The notes: generated by a model from the sequence alone, not told the origin. A stretch of DNA of 64,000 nucleotides from Nannochloris sp. 'desiccata' (GCA_019044685.2 JAGTXX020000006.1:124001-188000), one strand, 5' to 3'. Counted from the stretch's first letter, positions 45,402 to 57,200 are shown. Numbers and translations are program-made.

Positions 45402-46932
45402 TCACATTCCAGAACGGAGACGGCGTCCGATGATAGCCCCCTTTGTTTTAGTAGTAGAATTAGCTAAGAAAGTAAGAGGTTCGACAGGAGGCAAAGGAGC
45501 AGGTGGTGGTTGAGGTCCAAGCTTTTTTCCTACACACCTGTTTGCCAACCATTGAGGCATCAAGCTCTTGGGCACAGGCGCCTTCATGTACTCGATCAAT
45601 TGCCTCATTGTCACGAAATACGTATCAGGCTTAGACAAGGCATATTCAATGAATTTCTTAGTTTCAGCGCTACGAGTGCCGTTAAACCATGATAAATGTA
45701 CGAACACAGGGACAGGAGCGCGATTGCCATTGTACGCAGCATCAAAGGCAGTGGTCAAGACAGCATCAGCAGGACGAACTTCACCATTACCAGCACTGTT
45801 TGCACCAGGATCCATACCGTAACTTTGACCGTCATAAACAAGCTCCCACACGGGTACATTCCACAAACCAGGGTAAGTTTCATTTTCATAACAAACTTGG
45901 AAATCTTCGTTAGGAGTACACGTGGCATCAGCAACACCATAGTCCATAGAGAAGGGGTATGAACGAGCAGAGCCAGGGGGGACATCGAAACCCCATTCGT
46001 GGGTGTTGGAAGAATCGTATAAGAAATTGTTCTTAAGTAAAAACTGCGAGAAAGTAGTTCAAAGGTACGAAACAGGGGAAAGGAGTAAATTAAAAGAAAA
46101 GACCGGGGCAGAAATAAATAAAAATTGTGTTATGTTGGTGGCACACGGTGAAGCTGTATTATTAGAAATAAAATGTAGTGGTCCTAGCTATAATCAAAAG
46201 AATCCAGTATATAAAAACTTACTTCACGAGTAACGGGGTTGGTTACCAGATACGGACTACGGAATCCGACAATGTCTGCTGCAGGCAATAAACATCCCCG
46301 GGTCAAGAATTCTTTACCGGCCATGATCTCTTTCTGGAGAAGAGCCTCAGTGGCATTTTTGGAAAGCTCAGCATGGGTGCTGGTATGAGTAGCAAGCTCA
46401 TCGCCACGTTCGTAACGGTTTTGAGCGACGAAGCACTCACTGCCCTGGACAAGGGTAAACCAGGTGACGGGGATGGGGCAGCTGTTTGATTGCTTATATT
46501 CGCCAATCATTTCATCCATTAAAGCAGCAATTTGTTTATTAACCTGAAGAAATTATAGTAAAATGAAATTAGATAATGGTGCGGGTTTAGCTAAAGGGGA
46601 GGTGTAGAGGTAAAAAAATATAAAAAAAGTTGTCTTACCCCATCATCGTTGGAGATGACAACGAACTGAGGAGCCTCTTCAAGAGGGACAGGGGGGTTGG
46701 TGCTTGCACATCGGCAATTGGGGACCTTGCAAATAGCAGGGTCGCATTGATACCATGTTGGGTATGTATATCCTGCAAATGAGATAATACGAATCAGGTT
46801 AGATTTCAGCTCAACTGCAATCAAGCAATGAATCCACATTTGGTGCACATTAATTATATTCCGCGGGAATTTCTACATACCATTAGCTACGCCGAAGAGA
46901 ATGGCAAGCAGGAATACGGCCTGTACCTTCAT
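45402..46932 (-). CDS. Secreted polysaccharide (chitin) deacetylase 2
   Basis: Four exons (46881-46932, 46639-46772, 46223-46543, 45402-46043), all with in-frame consensus junctions, encode 382 residues. It is a paralogue of the convergent gene at 43016: same signal-peptide exon, the Cys segment QCDPAICKVPNCRCAS, FVVISNDDG (catalytic Asp pair), ATHTSTHAEL (zinc His pair), VGFRSPYLVTNP, and a YAVxxR/QLIEYMKAPVP end region. Unlike gene 1 it lacks the Ala/Pro stalk and the hydrophobic GPI tail, ending in a basic RRLRSGM, so it should be freely secreted or ionically bound. It has two extra introns relative to gene 1. The pair probably arose by inverted duplication with later divergence of anchoring. 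Confidence 0.88.
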
Positions 46933-47384
46933 TTCACTTTTGCTCAACGGCTTTTGGCTCCCAAGATCGATGCGAACGCGTTGCAATCAAAGACTGACTT
47001 CGCCTATATAAGCAGTCGTCTAGGGCCGATGTATACCTAGAAACAATGGTTGCAACCAATAAAATATAGAATTGGCTTGTGAGTGCTAACTTCTTCAAGG
47101 GCCGTTGGTGGCGTTGGTGACTCTGGTCTCTGAAGAAGCAGTTGCCCAATGACTTGGTAGCTGAACTGCATTTTATTTCATGCATTTCGCAGTTGCTTGG
47201 GCAGAGGAAATACAGGCAAACTTTCTTTGCATATCTATATCACACACGCTGCGTTTCAAACATTGAACATAAAAGGTAGACTACATCACGTCATTTAATA
47301 AAGTCAATTTTTTACTGGGAGGAAATTATAAAAGCACAAACCCATTTTTCCCGGTCACAGCGAAACGCTTTCTAAAATCTCAAT
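46933..47384. other. Intergenic, deacetylase 2 promoter
   Basis: Between two co-directional minus-strand genes; holds the TATA box for deacetylase 2 at 47005-47010 and the transferrin-like 3' end. No gene recognised. Confidence 0.45.
47005..47010 (-). promoter_or_regulatory. TATA box of deacetylase gene 2
   Basis: TATATA on the minus strand, about 75 bp before the start codon at 46932, a spacing similar to the other secreted-protein genes here. Confidence 0.5.
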
Positions 47385-49401
47385 TTATATTCTTTGGATA
47401 TCTCTGACGGCATCCTGATACTTCTTCCACCCTTGCTTCTTCTTCGTTTTATTATAATAAATCACTCCTCCTGCTACAGCTCCACCAGCAACTACAATAC
47501 TTACTACGACGATGGCGATGATGGCTGCAGTGGACAACCCACCGCCACCATCACCCCCACTTGCAGCTGCTGCTGCACCTTCTGGAGTAACCTGTCCAGA
47601 TAGTACGTTATCCACTGCACTCATAGTTTTAATAAAATCACCACCAAGGTAATCCTTTGCTGATGTGTCAACCGCAGCAAGACGTAATGTCCCCGGAGTA
47701 ATCAGCCAATATGGAGATAATCCTGCATTTGCTGCAGCATTCATAAAGTTAGGATTACTGCCACTGCCAGCTAAGACAAGAGCATCTCTGACTGCACGGC
47801 CTTGCTCGCTATTAGACCAGTCTTCGGTTGCGATAAAGGCTTGAGCGGGAATATAGCCCAGATTACACGTGGCGTATTCACTCGTAGGGCGGCAATTTTG
47901 ATTCGGATTGCCAGCCTTGGGGCAGAGTAAGGCTGTTAAAGGGACAGCACTAGGGTCTATAGTGGTTGGAGTAGGATTAGGAGTAGGCGTAGGAGTTGGT
48001 GTAGGCGTAACGGGATCACCCCCTGCAGCGTCCTCGTTCTGCATTAAACCTCTGCTACTGCGACGAAGAAGACGGCGGCGGACAAGAGGAATAATACCAG
48101 CAGCCGCACCAGATGCAGCTGCAGTTGCATCTTCGGCTTCCTCATCGTTGTTATCGTCTTCATTTTTACCACCCTTGCCACTGGCATCTGTTGCAGCAGC
48201 GTCAGCCGCTTCTTCTTCGTCTTCTTCTTCTTCATTTTTCGGCGGTTTTGGGGGTTTGGGACCATTGGCTGGCTTAGAGTCCTCTTCAGTAGGAGGTACA
48301 GCTGCTGATGCGTCCGGAGCCGGGCCAGCGGGGACAGGGACAGGGTCAGCGGGGACAGGGACAGGAGTGGCAGGAGTTGAGGAAGGGGTGGGCGTAGGTG
48401 GTGCTGAGGTGGGTGTTAATGACCCAGCACCACGTTTTGTATCAATAGCAGGGTATTCAGTAAATGCAACTATATTCTTAGGCGTATTAAGGCAAGTTAA
48501 AGCACCTACACTGCCGTAATTCGGATTGCTGGTGTCACAGGCAGAGCCGCTGCCACAGAGCTGACACATTTTAGAGTAGGCTTTACTATCCTCTCGTGGG
48601 AAAAATTTATAAAATCCAGGTGCACAGATATCTTTAAAATAGTCAAGGACGCTTTCAGCGTCGTCTTTGTAATCCTTGTTTTTAGATTCAACAGGCATTC
48701 CCCCATCGAGGAAAAGACGTCCGACTGGGATCTGCCAGCCTCCGTCCCTTTGATATCCACTGAAGCATGCATTTGTTCCCTTCAAAGTTGCCAACGTAGG
48801 ATTTTGGCTGCCGTTATCGACGGATGCGCACCAAGAGGGGGCTACAGCAGCGACAGCATAGCCCTCTTTATTTGCCAAGGCGGGATCTTCGAATAAAACT
48901 TCATTGACAATTGGTTTTATCTTATTATATTTAGTGTAGCCTTCATAGATGCCACGACCAGGGAGTTTAGCAAGCTCTACAATGCCGCTGTTGACCATGC
49001 TCAAGCAGGCAGCAACGGTGTCACCAGGGATGCATTGATAGTATAGGCCGTTGGTGGGGTCGTCTAATAATTTAAGTGCAGCATCGCAGGCAGGAGCATA
49101 GCTGGCTTCGACAGGTATGCAGACTCGGACGTTGGGAGTTGTAGAGGAAGGATCAGTGGCAGCAGTGGTCTGTTAAGTAAGGAAATTGAAAGAAGGAGCT
49201 TGTTTATTATTTTGCAATTACAAGATTTCCGTTTTAAGGTGTCATTTCAAAAGTATTTCTAGCATAGCAAAAGATTCAACGCATTAATTGGTACCCTTTA
49301 TTACTCACAGGATCCTGTTGCAGGCGTCGTCCTGTATTTGCAGTAGCCTGGCAGACGAAAGCCAAGGCAGCAATTACTAGCACAGCCTTCAAGCTGGCCA
49401 T
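47385..49401 (-). CDS. Membrane-anchored transferrin-like protein
   Basis: Two exons (49309-49401, 47385-49169), 625 residues. A signal peptide is followed by one transferrin lobe: RVCIPVEASYAPACDAA, GRGIYEGYTKYNKIKPIVNE, GYAVAAVAPS, NACFSGYQRDGGWQIPVGRL, CQLCGSGSACD, and after an insert LLCPKAG..EYATCNLGYIPAQAFIAT and DYLGGDFIKTM. About 170 Pro/Thr, acidic and basic low-complexity residues interrupt the lobe at the interdomain crossover. A C-terminal transmembrane helix (IIAIVVVSIVVAGGAVAGGVIYY) and basic tail anchor it. Transferrins of green algae such as Dunaliella act in iron uptake. Compared with human serum transferrin, Tyr95 and the anion Arg are kept, but Asp63, Tyr188 and His249 appear replaced, so iron binding must differ or be lost. 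Confidence 0.82.
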
Positions 49402-49592
49402 TTTGAGGCAAGCGGGTGGCTTAGCGAACGCTAATACTGTAGGATGGTATTTGTAAAAGTTCAAATATATGCCCTTTACTTCATTACAGTCCCATTTTAC
49501 TACTTTAATTTCTCCGCGTAGCAGAGCTGTCATGCTTCGAAGAGAGATCGAAGCAGGCGTGCGGATGCAATCGGCCATGAGTGGGCGAAAAC

Positions 49593-49599
49593 TATATAA
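49593..49599 (-). promoter_or_regulatory. TATA-like element in divergent promoter
   Basis: TATATAA on the plus strand (TTATATA on the minus) lies 192 bp before the transferrin-like start codon. It may serve that gene; the plus-strand neighbour has its own TATA box at 49691. Confidence 0.35.
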
Positions 49600-49690
49600 T
49601 GTTCCCACGAAATTCTATACATAGTTAAGACTATAATGGGATACCGTGGGACTGTGCGTGGGATTTCAGGGCCTGGCTCCTCGCCCAGGC

Positions 49691-49697
49691 TATAAAA
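49691..49697 (+). promoter_or_regulatory. TATA box of small secreted gene 1
   Basis: TATAAAA 79 bp before the start codon at 49776, in a GC-rich context. Confidence 0.65.
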
Positions 49698-49775
49698 CCA
49701 GCCTCCCAGGCTGTCTGAATTCTCAACAAATAAAAACAGACTCCAACCGCAACCTGCTCCCTTCTACAAGCAAAA

Positions 49776-50045
49776 ATGAAGAAATTCGGTCTCGTCTTAA
49801 TGGCAATTGTACTGTTGGCCAACAGCTTCCAATTTGGCACTGCTCAGACTGACAAGGTTGCTGCCGGCATGGTCACTGCTGACCCCATGGCCGCGCTCGG
49901 CGGTTTCAACCACCAACCTGTTGCCAGCAAGCTCTTGGCTGCCAAGATTAGCGGCGTTCGGGCAAAAGTCAGCGGTGTTCGTGAGCACCTGGATGTTAAT
50001 TATGGTGATGATATGATGACTATGATGGATATGTCCATGCTGTAA
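49776..50045 (+). CDS. Small secreted SG-x-R repeat protein 1, 89 aa
   Basis: Single exon. Residues 1-23 are a strong signal peptide (KKFGLVLMAIVLLANSFQFGTAQ). The mature protein of about 65 residues contains ASKLLAAKISGVR followed by KVSGVRE, two copies of a short [KV]-[IV]-S-G-V-R motif, and ends in a Met/Asp-rich tail (DDMMTMMDMSML). The same ASKLL...KISG-x-R elements recur in the next gene, so the two form a family. No cysteines, no known domain. A TATA box and C-rich codons suggest strong expression. Function unknown. Confidence 0.75.
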   Translation: MKKFGLVLMAIVLLANSFQFGTAQTDKVAAGMVTADPMAALGGFNHQPVASKLLAAKISGVRAKVSGVREHLDVNYGDDMMTMMDMSML

Positions 50046-50701
50046 ATTTCTATGGTATTGCTTTCGGACGGTGATCAAAGCTCATGAGCGGCAACAAGAC
50101 TTTCTTGTCATTACTTGTCTTTTGGCGCTTCTCGTGACTATTATTCTTAATTGTAACGCATACAGCCGATAATTAGTTGCGCAATGAAAGCTAGAGCCTC
50201 TTTTCAGAGGCAGAGTTTTTATCCGGGAATTTTTTTCTTCTTCTTACTCACGTCCCAAGAAGTTTTTTTTTGCCTCTACGTAAACCTCAACTTAAACCCA
50301 TTCTAAACTTGCCTTTTTAACGTTTCAACCCATTCCATACCATATGCACTTTGTGCCTCTTCATTTAGTAATCCTTTTTACACCCAAGGTAATCCCTCTT
50401 GTATCATGCTTGTATTTCTTCACTCCATCCGAGAACCGCCACGGGCAAACTTGCTGTCAGCAAAAAGCAGTACCTTCTCGCAGCTTCCCCGTATTGGAAT
50501 GGTCACTACCCGCGACCTGAATTCTCTCATTACACCGTCCTATCCGGTGCATTTGTTTTACACGGGGTAAAATAGGAATGCCCTTAGCTGCACAATATAA
50601 ATCTGAGCCCATTGCCTTTACCCTTTATTCTCAAATAAAGTTTTTCTCTTCTCCTTTGGCACGTGCCTCTAACCTTTCACCCACACCAACCCTCAAACAA
50701 C
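50046..50701. other. Intergenic, promoter of small secreted gene 2
   Basis: Spacer between the two small secreted-protein genes; contains a TATA box at 50596-50602 and T-rich 3' sequence. No gene recognised. Confidence 0.45.
50596..50602 (+). promoter_or_regulatory. TATA box of small secreted gene 2
   Basis: TATAAAT 100 bp before the start codon at 50702. Confidence 0.6.
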
Positions 50702-51314
50702 ATGAAGTCTGCTATGTTCCTCCTTGGCTTGGTGCTCCTTGCTAGCACTGTTGAACACGGTGAGTGAAAGATCATGAAGAGCGGCGACGTTGTCCGACCC
50801 CTTCCTGCGTCGCTTTTTTCACTCTTCTTTCTCTTCTTTATCTTCACTCCTCGTCTGCACTGAACGCTCTTACTGATACACCTTCCTTTGCTCTCTTTAT
50901 TTTTTTGCAGCTGCTGCCTTTGGACATGTCACTCGTGAGTTTTTTGCCGCGGTCGGCTCTGCCTAGATCGGGCTATTTTTTGCTGCCCGATTTCTCCTTT
51001 CCTCCTTTTTCAACCTTTCCTCCTTGTAATTTATACCTAACTTCTAATTTTCGCTTGCTCTTCTTTTGCTCTTGCATTTTATAGAGGCTATCACCGAAAC
51101 TCATGCTGCTATTCATGACCATATCGCTTCCAAATTGTTGAATAAGGTTAAGATCTCTGGTCCCCGAGATGATGTTGTTGTGGTCTCTGGTCCCCGAGAT
51201 CATGCTGCTAAGATCTCTGGTATTCGCGAGCAGTTCTCTGCGCTAACTGATATTGGATCTGACATTGGAATGGCAAGCGCCAGTGCGAGTGCAAGTGCCG
51301 GTACCGGCTACTAA
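50702..51314 (+). CDS. Small secreted SG-x-R repeat protein 2, 103 aa
   Basis: Three exons (50702-50759, a 24-nt microexon 50911-50934, 51085-51314) with consensus GTGAGT/CAG and TAG junctions all joining in frame; the gene is invisible as one frame. Exon 1 is a signal peptide (KSAMFLLGLVLLAST). The mature part has three S-G-x-R-[ED] units: KISGPRDD, VVSGPRDH and KISGIREQ, spaced about 12 residues apart, after IASKLLNKV, which parallels ASKLLAAK in gene 1. The end is a Ser/Ala repeat (ASASASASAG). No cysteine, no known domain. Together with gene 1 it defines a local family of secreted peptides of unknown role. Confidence 0.72.
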
Positions 51315-51941
51315 ACTTCAACACTGAAGCAACTTCTGTCCCTGCAACCCCCCCACCCCCCCCCCCACCTCCCCCGGGCCCGTCCCGTCCCCTGATCCCC
51401 CATTCTAATAGTGGACTATTGAATTACCCCCTCCCTTCCCCTTCCCTTATTGATTGATGACGCTTACACATCTCCAATTCTTTGAGATATGTCCCAGCAT
51501 TATTTCGTTTTTTTCCCCAATTTCTAAAGTGAACTGTGTTCATCGGTCTTTTGAATTTGGATATGAAGAAACTAGAAATCATCCTTGTGCTTCCCCCTCC
51601 CTTTCACCTCGCGCTTAGAAACCCTTGAAATCCCGTTTGTCGGTTGAGTTAAATAATACATAGCGCTATTAATTAGCAATTGCTGTAATGAAAATTAAGA
51701 AAGCAATAAAGAGAACACCAAGCGTATTCTCGAGATATAATAAACAAAAATCAAAGCAACATAATAATCCATGAAGAAAGCTATGTAATTAAACAAAGTT
51801 TGGCTGACCAATAGAACTTCGTAACCTGCACAGTACAATAACAATAAAAAGGAAGTGAAATCATTAGAAATCAAAGAGCTGATAATTTTACTTTTTATTA
51901 AGACGCCACGGCCAACTCCACATATGAAAAAAAAAATGTTC
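51315..51941. other. Intergenic with C-rich tract
   Basis: Between convergent genes. A C-rich tract (51347-51380; runs of 7 and 12 C separated by single A) lies just after the small secreted gene. The rest is 3' untranslated sequence. No gene recognised. Confidence 0.45.
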
Positions 51942-53836
51942 TTACCTATTCCATTGCTTCCCTCTAGGATCCACCGTTCTCGGTGCTTGAATCACCACTG
52001 GGATTGGCAAATACACATAATGCGTATTCACCAACCCTACTACTACTCCAGTAAATCCAGCAAACGCAGCATGCACAGCGTTATGCGCCAAAATTTTGCA
52101 ATAAATCCTATCAGTTGACGTCGTTGGAATAGATCTTATTATATAACTAGGATCTATATACTTAATATCGACATCCTTAACACCTTTTTTGATTTCGTGT
52201 TTAAGCCAGAGACCCACGTCGCCCAAAATTGGATTGCCCGAGGCGTCGGTTTTTTGTTCTCCCTTGGCAACGAGATCTTGCCCTGCCCCTTCAGCAACGC
52301 AAATGAGGGCATTGCCACGCTCAGCAAGGACTTTTTCAAGGTAGGAGAGCATACCACCTTCTCCGTGCAGTTTAAAAGGCACCTCAGGAATCAAACACTG
52401 CAGAGGAAAATATAAAATAAAATAAATACAGAAGCACGATGGTTTAGCAACTTTCTTGAAAGAAGCAAACACTAGCACAAGCAGCAGCCTATTTGTTATG
52501 AAACCAGATACATTAAACACGTTTTACTTACGATATCGACCATCCCAGAGGCCATGGCTGCATTCACAGCAATAAATCCACTCTGCCTGCCCATTAATTT
52601 CACAATTCCAACCCCTCGAAAAGCAGAACTCGCCTCGACTTTTGCAGAAATTAACGCTCGCTGCGCCTCTTCAACTGCCGTATCATACCCAAAACACTTG
52701 TCAATCAATAAAATATCATTATCAATAGATTTAGGCACACCTACAACCGCACAGGGTACACTACAACGCGCTAATTCAGCCTGAATTGCAGCGGCACCTG
52801 CATTTCCACCATTGCCGCCCACTACAAAACAGATATCGATGCCTTGAATATCTATTTGCTTGACTATTTTTGTAATATCTGCACCACCACGGGATGTACC
52901 GAGTATAGTACCACCTTCTAAATGGATTCCATCGACGCTCTGCTTTGTTAAAACGACCGGTTTGTGTTCTTTATCGTAAAATCCCTTAAACCCAAATCGT
53001 ATTCCCAATATGTTACCGTCGACCACACCATAATCCGTACACTTTTTCACAAGACCTTGGACAACATCGTTCAAACCAGGGCAAAGACCACCACATGTGA
53101 CAATAGCTACCTTTGTTTCCTTTGGGTTCATATATATAGTTTCGCGAGCACCTGCTCTAAATGCCCAGGTAGGCAACGGTATGCAGACCTCGTCATCAAT
53201 CATCGGTTGCAGCAATAAATCTGAATTATAGTTGGTATCTGTACTATCACGGTTATTCATACGTGACTCTGCATCGCTATCGACAGCCATGCATGAGGCA
53301 CCAGCACTGGCGGAAGAAGCGAAACGTAATGCGGTTAGAGCGACCCGATCATCGTTAGAGACAAATCCGCCTCCAAAATTATTTGTAGTAATAAAGGGAG
53401 AAGGCCTGCCGTTAATCGTTTTGTTTGTATTATTAGGGGGGAAGAAGGAGAGAAATAAGGTGTTTGATGTTGAAGTGGTGAGTTTTTAGTTATAGAGAGT
53501 AATACAAGTCTTGAAGAGGACGTTAAAAAAAAATCAAATAGAGGCATAAACTGACCTAGGGTAAAGTTGGTCTCGAAGGGAAGGTACTTCTAAGACATCA
53601 TCATCACTCCATAAGGCATTGCTGTCCCCAGGCGGACTGATATTAAAGCTTGTGTGTGAACTTTCATTGCCACTGGCATAGATACGGCTAGGTCTGTGAA
53701 ATTTATTTAGCAATTTAGAAGAGGAGCGGGGAGCGGCAACATGACCTTTGGCAAGGTTAATTGGAGAGAGGGTCACAGTACTCCGTGGTAACATCCCAGA
53801 TGATCTAGCTATCATGTGAGAGCCAAGAAGCGGCAT
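51942..53836 (-). CDS. PFK: 6-phosphofructokinase, plant type
   Basis: Phosphorylates fructose 6-phosphate, the committed step of glycolysis. Three exons (53556-53836, 52532-53405, 51942-52397) encode 536 residues. The first 130 residues are a probable plastid transit peptide plus linker. The catalytic core shows TCGGLCPGLNDVVQG, GFKGFYD, GTSRGG, VGVPKSIDNDI, DKCFGYDTAVEEAQRA, KLMGRQSGFIA and DICLIPEVPF, matching the plant ATP-PFK clade that keeps PKTIDND. The nucleotide/metal loop, usually GGDGT, reads GGNGG, replacing the Mg-coordinating Asp and following Thr. The C-terminal VVVGLVNTHYVYLPIP segment is normal. Activity could therefore be reduced, regulatory or with a different phosphoryl donor. 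Head-to-head with the phosphorylase gene. Confidence 0.88.
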
Positions 53837-54227
53837 GCTGTTGGCGATGTAAAGGCTGCGCAGTTGAACAAGAGAATGATTGAAAAAAAGAATAATTATG
53901 GAGAAAAAACCCAGAAACTAGGAATGAAAACAGGGGTTCCCCGAGGGTAGTATGTGTATCTGCAGTGTTTTTGATATGGTTCAGGTATCAATATGCGCAA
54001 TGTGCGACTAAAACAGGGTCTTTAAAGGGGCGAAAGTTGTTGCTGGAAAACTTCAAGTTGCACCCAAATGATTCCAAGGTCACGTAGTTCGTGAACCTAA
54101 AGCTATTTGCTCTCATACAAAGTTAGAACTTTAATATAGATATTAGCTATACAGGAATTGCCCAGGGTCGTAAGACAACAAACCTTGGCCACATCATCCC
54201 TATCAACGAAAAACAGTGAAAACCCTG
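53837..54227. other. Divergent promoter region PFK/phosphorylase
   Basis: Separates two carbohydrate-metabolism genes transcribed away from each other, so co-regulation is plausible. No TATA box or repeat stands out. Confidence 0.4.
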
Positions 54228-57200
54228 ATGCTTGGTGCGCCTACCCTGAGGGCCGGGCTGCTCGCCCCATCTGGGGTTACTTCATTTCGCCATCAGCTTC
54301 GTGGTTCCAAGGTGAATGCCTTCCCCATTGGTGGTAATGACCGCAACAGGTCTCATCATCTTGCCCATCGTTTCAACAACAAAGGAACCCAAATCAAGGC
54401 CATTGCTGCGGCAGACAAGTCTGCTTCTAGCGCAGCTGGAGGTTCAAATAATGTAGTTATTGACAACAGTGGAGATAATGAGACCATTGTTATCCTCAGT
54501 GGACAAAACCGACCTGGTAAGATATACCCCATCAATCTCCACAGCCGTCACACAGAATACCTCTTTGTTCTCATCTTGCTTAACCCTTATATTTCTTATT
54601 ATTTCTATAGGTTTATTGGCTTCTCTGGCCTCTATCTTCAGCGACCTTGGCCTTGATGTTGTGAAAGCTGATATTGGATGCGACGATTGCGGTATTCAGG
54701 ACAAGTTTTGGCTCAGAGACATCTCCACTGGCGGTAAGGTCGCTGATGCTGATCTTCCTTCAATCCAAGCTGCCGTTGAAGTATCTCTCGCAACACACGT
54801 CAAAGGAGGCAATATCCGTCCTAAGTTGAAGGTTTCTGGTGCGACTGAACAGCGTGCTGAGCTTCTCCACACTTTAATGGATACCTACACCAACAACTCT
54901 GTTCTTGACATTCAACAATCAATCATTCGTCATGTTGAATACACCTTGGCTCGATCTCGTTATAAATTTGATGATTTGGAGGCATATATGGCTACTTCAT
55001 ATTCATTACGTGATCGGTTGATTGAATCTTGGAACGATACCCAGACGTATTTGAAAGAAGCTGATCCCAAGCGTGTGTATTATTTGTCAATGGAGTTCTT
55101 AATGGGAAGATCATTATTAAACGCTCTTAATAATCTCGAGGTGAAAGATGCTTATAACGAAGCTCTCTCCGAGCTTGGATACAAGCTTGAAGATCTCGTA
55201 GAGAAGGAACGTGATGCTGCCTTAGGCAATGGCGGTCTAGGTCGTTTAGCGGCATGTTTCTTGGACTCGATGGCGACGTTGAATTTGCCTGCTTGGGGGT
55301 ATGGGTTACGGTACCAGTACGGAATGTTCCGGCAAGCTCTTGTTGATGGATTCCAACACGAACAACCCGATTACTGGCTTAATTTTGGAAACCCTTGGGA
55401 ACTGGAACGTTCCGCCACTCATGCCTACCCCATATCCTTTTATGGACATGTCTCTGTTCATGAAGAAGGCGGCAAACAAATATTCAAATGGAATCCTGGT
55501 GAAACCGTCACTGCTGTAGCATACGACGTCCCGATTCCTGGTTTCCATACTAAAAACACAATCAATTTACGTCTATGGACCTCTAAGCCAGATCGAGAGT
55601 TTGATTTACAAGCGTTCAATACCGGTGATTATGTACAAGCTATTCTCTCTAAACAACGCGCTGAAACGCTTTCCTCTGTATTATATCCTGATGATAGGAC
55701 GTATGAAGGAAAAGAGCTCCGTTTGAAACAACAACATTTCTTTGTCTCTGCTACGGTGCAAGATGTCATCCGAAGGTATAAAGACACCCATGACACGTGG
55801 GATCATTTTACAGAAAAAGTGGCTTTCCAGATGAATGATACCCATCCTACGTTGCTGATTCCCGAATTAATGAGGTTATTAATGGATCAGGAAGGGCTTG
55901 GATGGACTCAAGCATGGGCAATGGTACAAGGTACCTGTAATTTCACTAATCACACGGTTTTACCCGAAGCATTGGAAAGGTGGCCTATTGGCATGCTCGA
56001 GAAATTATTGCCTCGGCATATGCAGATTGTATACGACATCAATTGGAGGTGGTTGCAACAGATGCGTACGAAGTTGGGTGATGACTGGGAACGCATTTCA
56101 AAATTGTCTATAATTGAAGAAGTACCCTCTGGTGATAAATTTGTACGAATGGCGTACTTAGCAGTCGTAGCCTCGTCAAATGTGAATGGAGTTGCTGCTA
56201 TTCACTCTGAAATTCTTAAACACGATGTGTTCAAGTCCTTTTATGAGGTGTTCCCGGAGAAGTTTCAAAATAAAACGAATGGCGTCACGCCCCGTCGGTG
56301 GTTGGCCTTCTGTAATCCCTTATTGAGGGATTTGATTACCGAAACTCTCGGTTCTGACGACTGGATCAACGATTTGGATAACTTAACAGAGTTACGTAAG
56401 CATGCTGATGATCCTGCCTTCCAAGAGAAATGGATTAAAGTGAAGACAGCCAACAAAGCAGCTGCGATTGAACTGATCGAGCACGCTGCGGGAGTGAGCC
56501 TTCCTAATAAGAATGCTCTACTTGATGTTCAAGTTAAACGTATTCACGAGTATAAACGCCAATTACTTAATGTTTTATCTATTGTGCACCGCTACGATAG
56601 TATTCGTGGCATGAATAACGAGCAAAAGAAAAATGTTGTCCCCCGAGTTGTGGTCATTGGCGGGAAAGCAGCCCCTGGGTACGAGATGGCCAAGCGTATT
56701 ATTAAACTGGTTTCTGCTGTTGCAGAGAAAGTAAACAACGATCCTGCAATCGGTGATCTTCTCAAAGTTGTATTCGTACCAGACTACAATGTCTCTGTCG
56801 CTGAAGTGATCATCCCCGGCACTGAGCTGAGTCAGCAAATTAGTACTGCTGGTACGGAAGCTTCCGGTACTGGAAATATGAAATTTGTCATGAATGGCGG
56901 GCTCATTATTGGTACTATGGATGGTGCAAATATTGAGATTGCACAGGAAGTAGGGGAAGAGAATATGTTCATCTTTGGTGCTTTGGCTGATGACATCACC
57001 CGTTTACGCCAAGAGCGACCCTCATTCACACCTGACGCTCGTTTCACCCATGTAGTGAATATGATCCGCACTGGTGTGTTTGGATGGCAAGATTATTTCG
57101 CTCCTTTAGTGGATGCGATCACCTATTCGGATTATTACTTGCTTGCGAACGACTTCCCTGCCTACTTGGCGGCACAGGAGGCTGTCGACGAAAAGTATAA

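Noticed and set aside
50973..51203. Minus-strand frame containing repeated SGTRD
   Set aside because: It is the reverse complement of the SG-x-R repeat exon on the plus strand; the repeat is partly palindromic at the DNA level, so this is a shadow.
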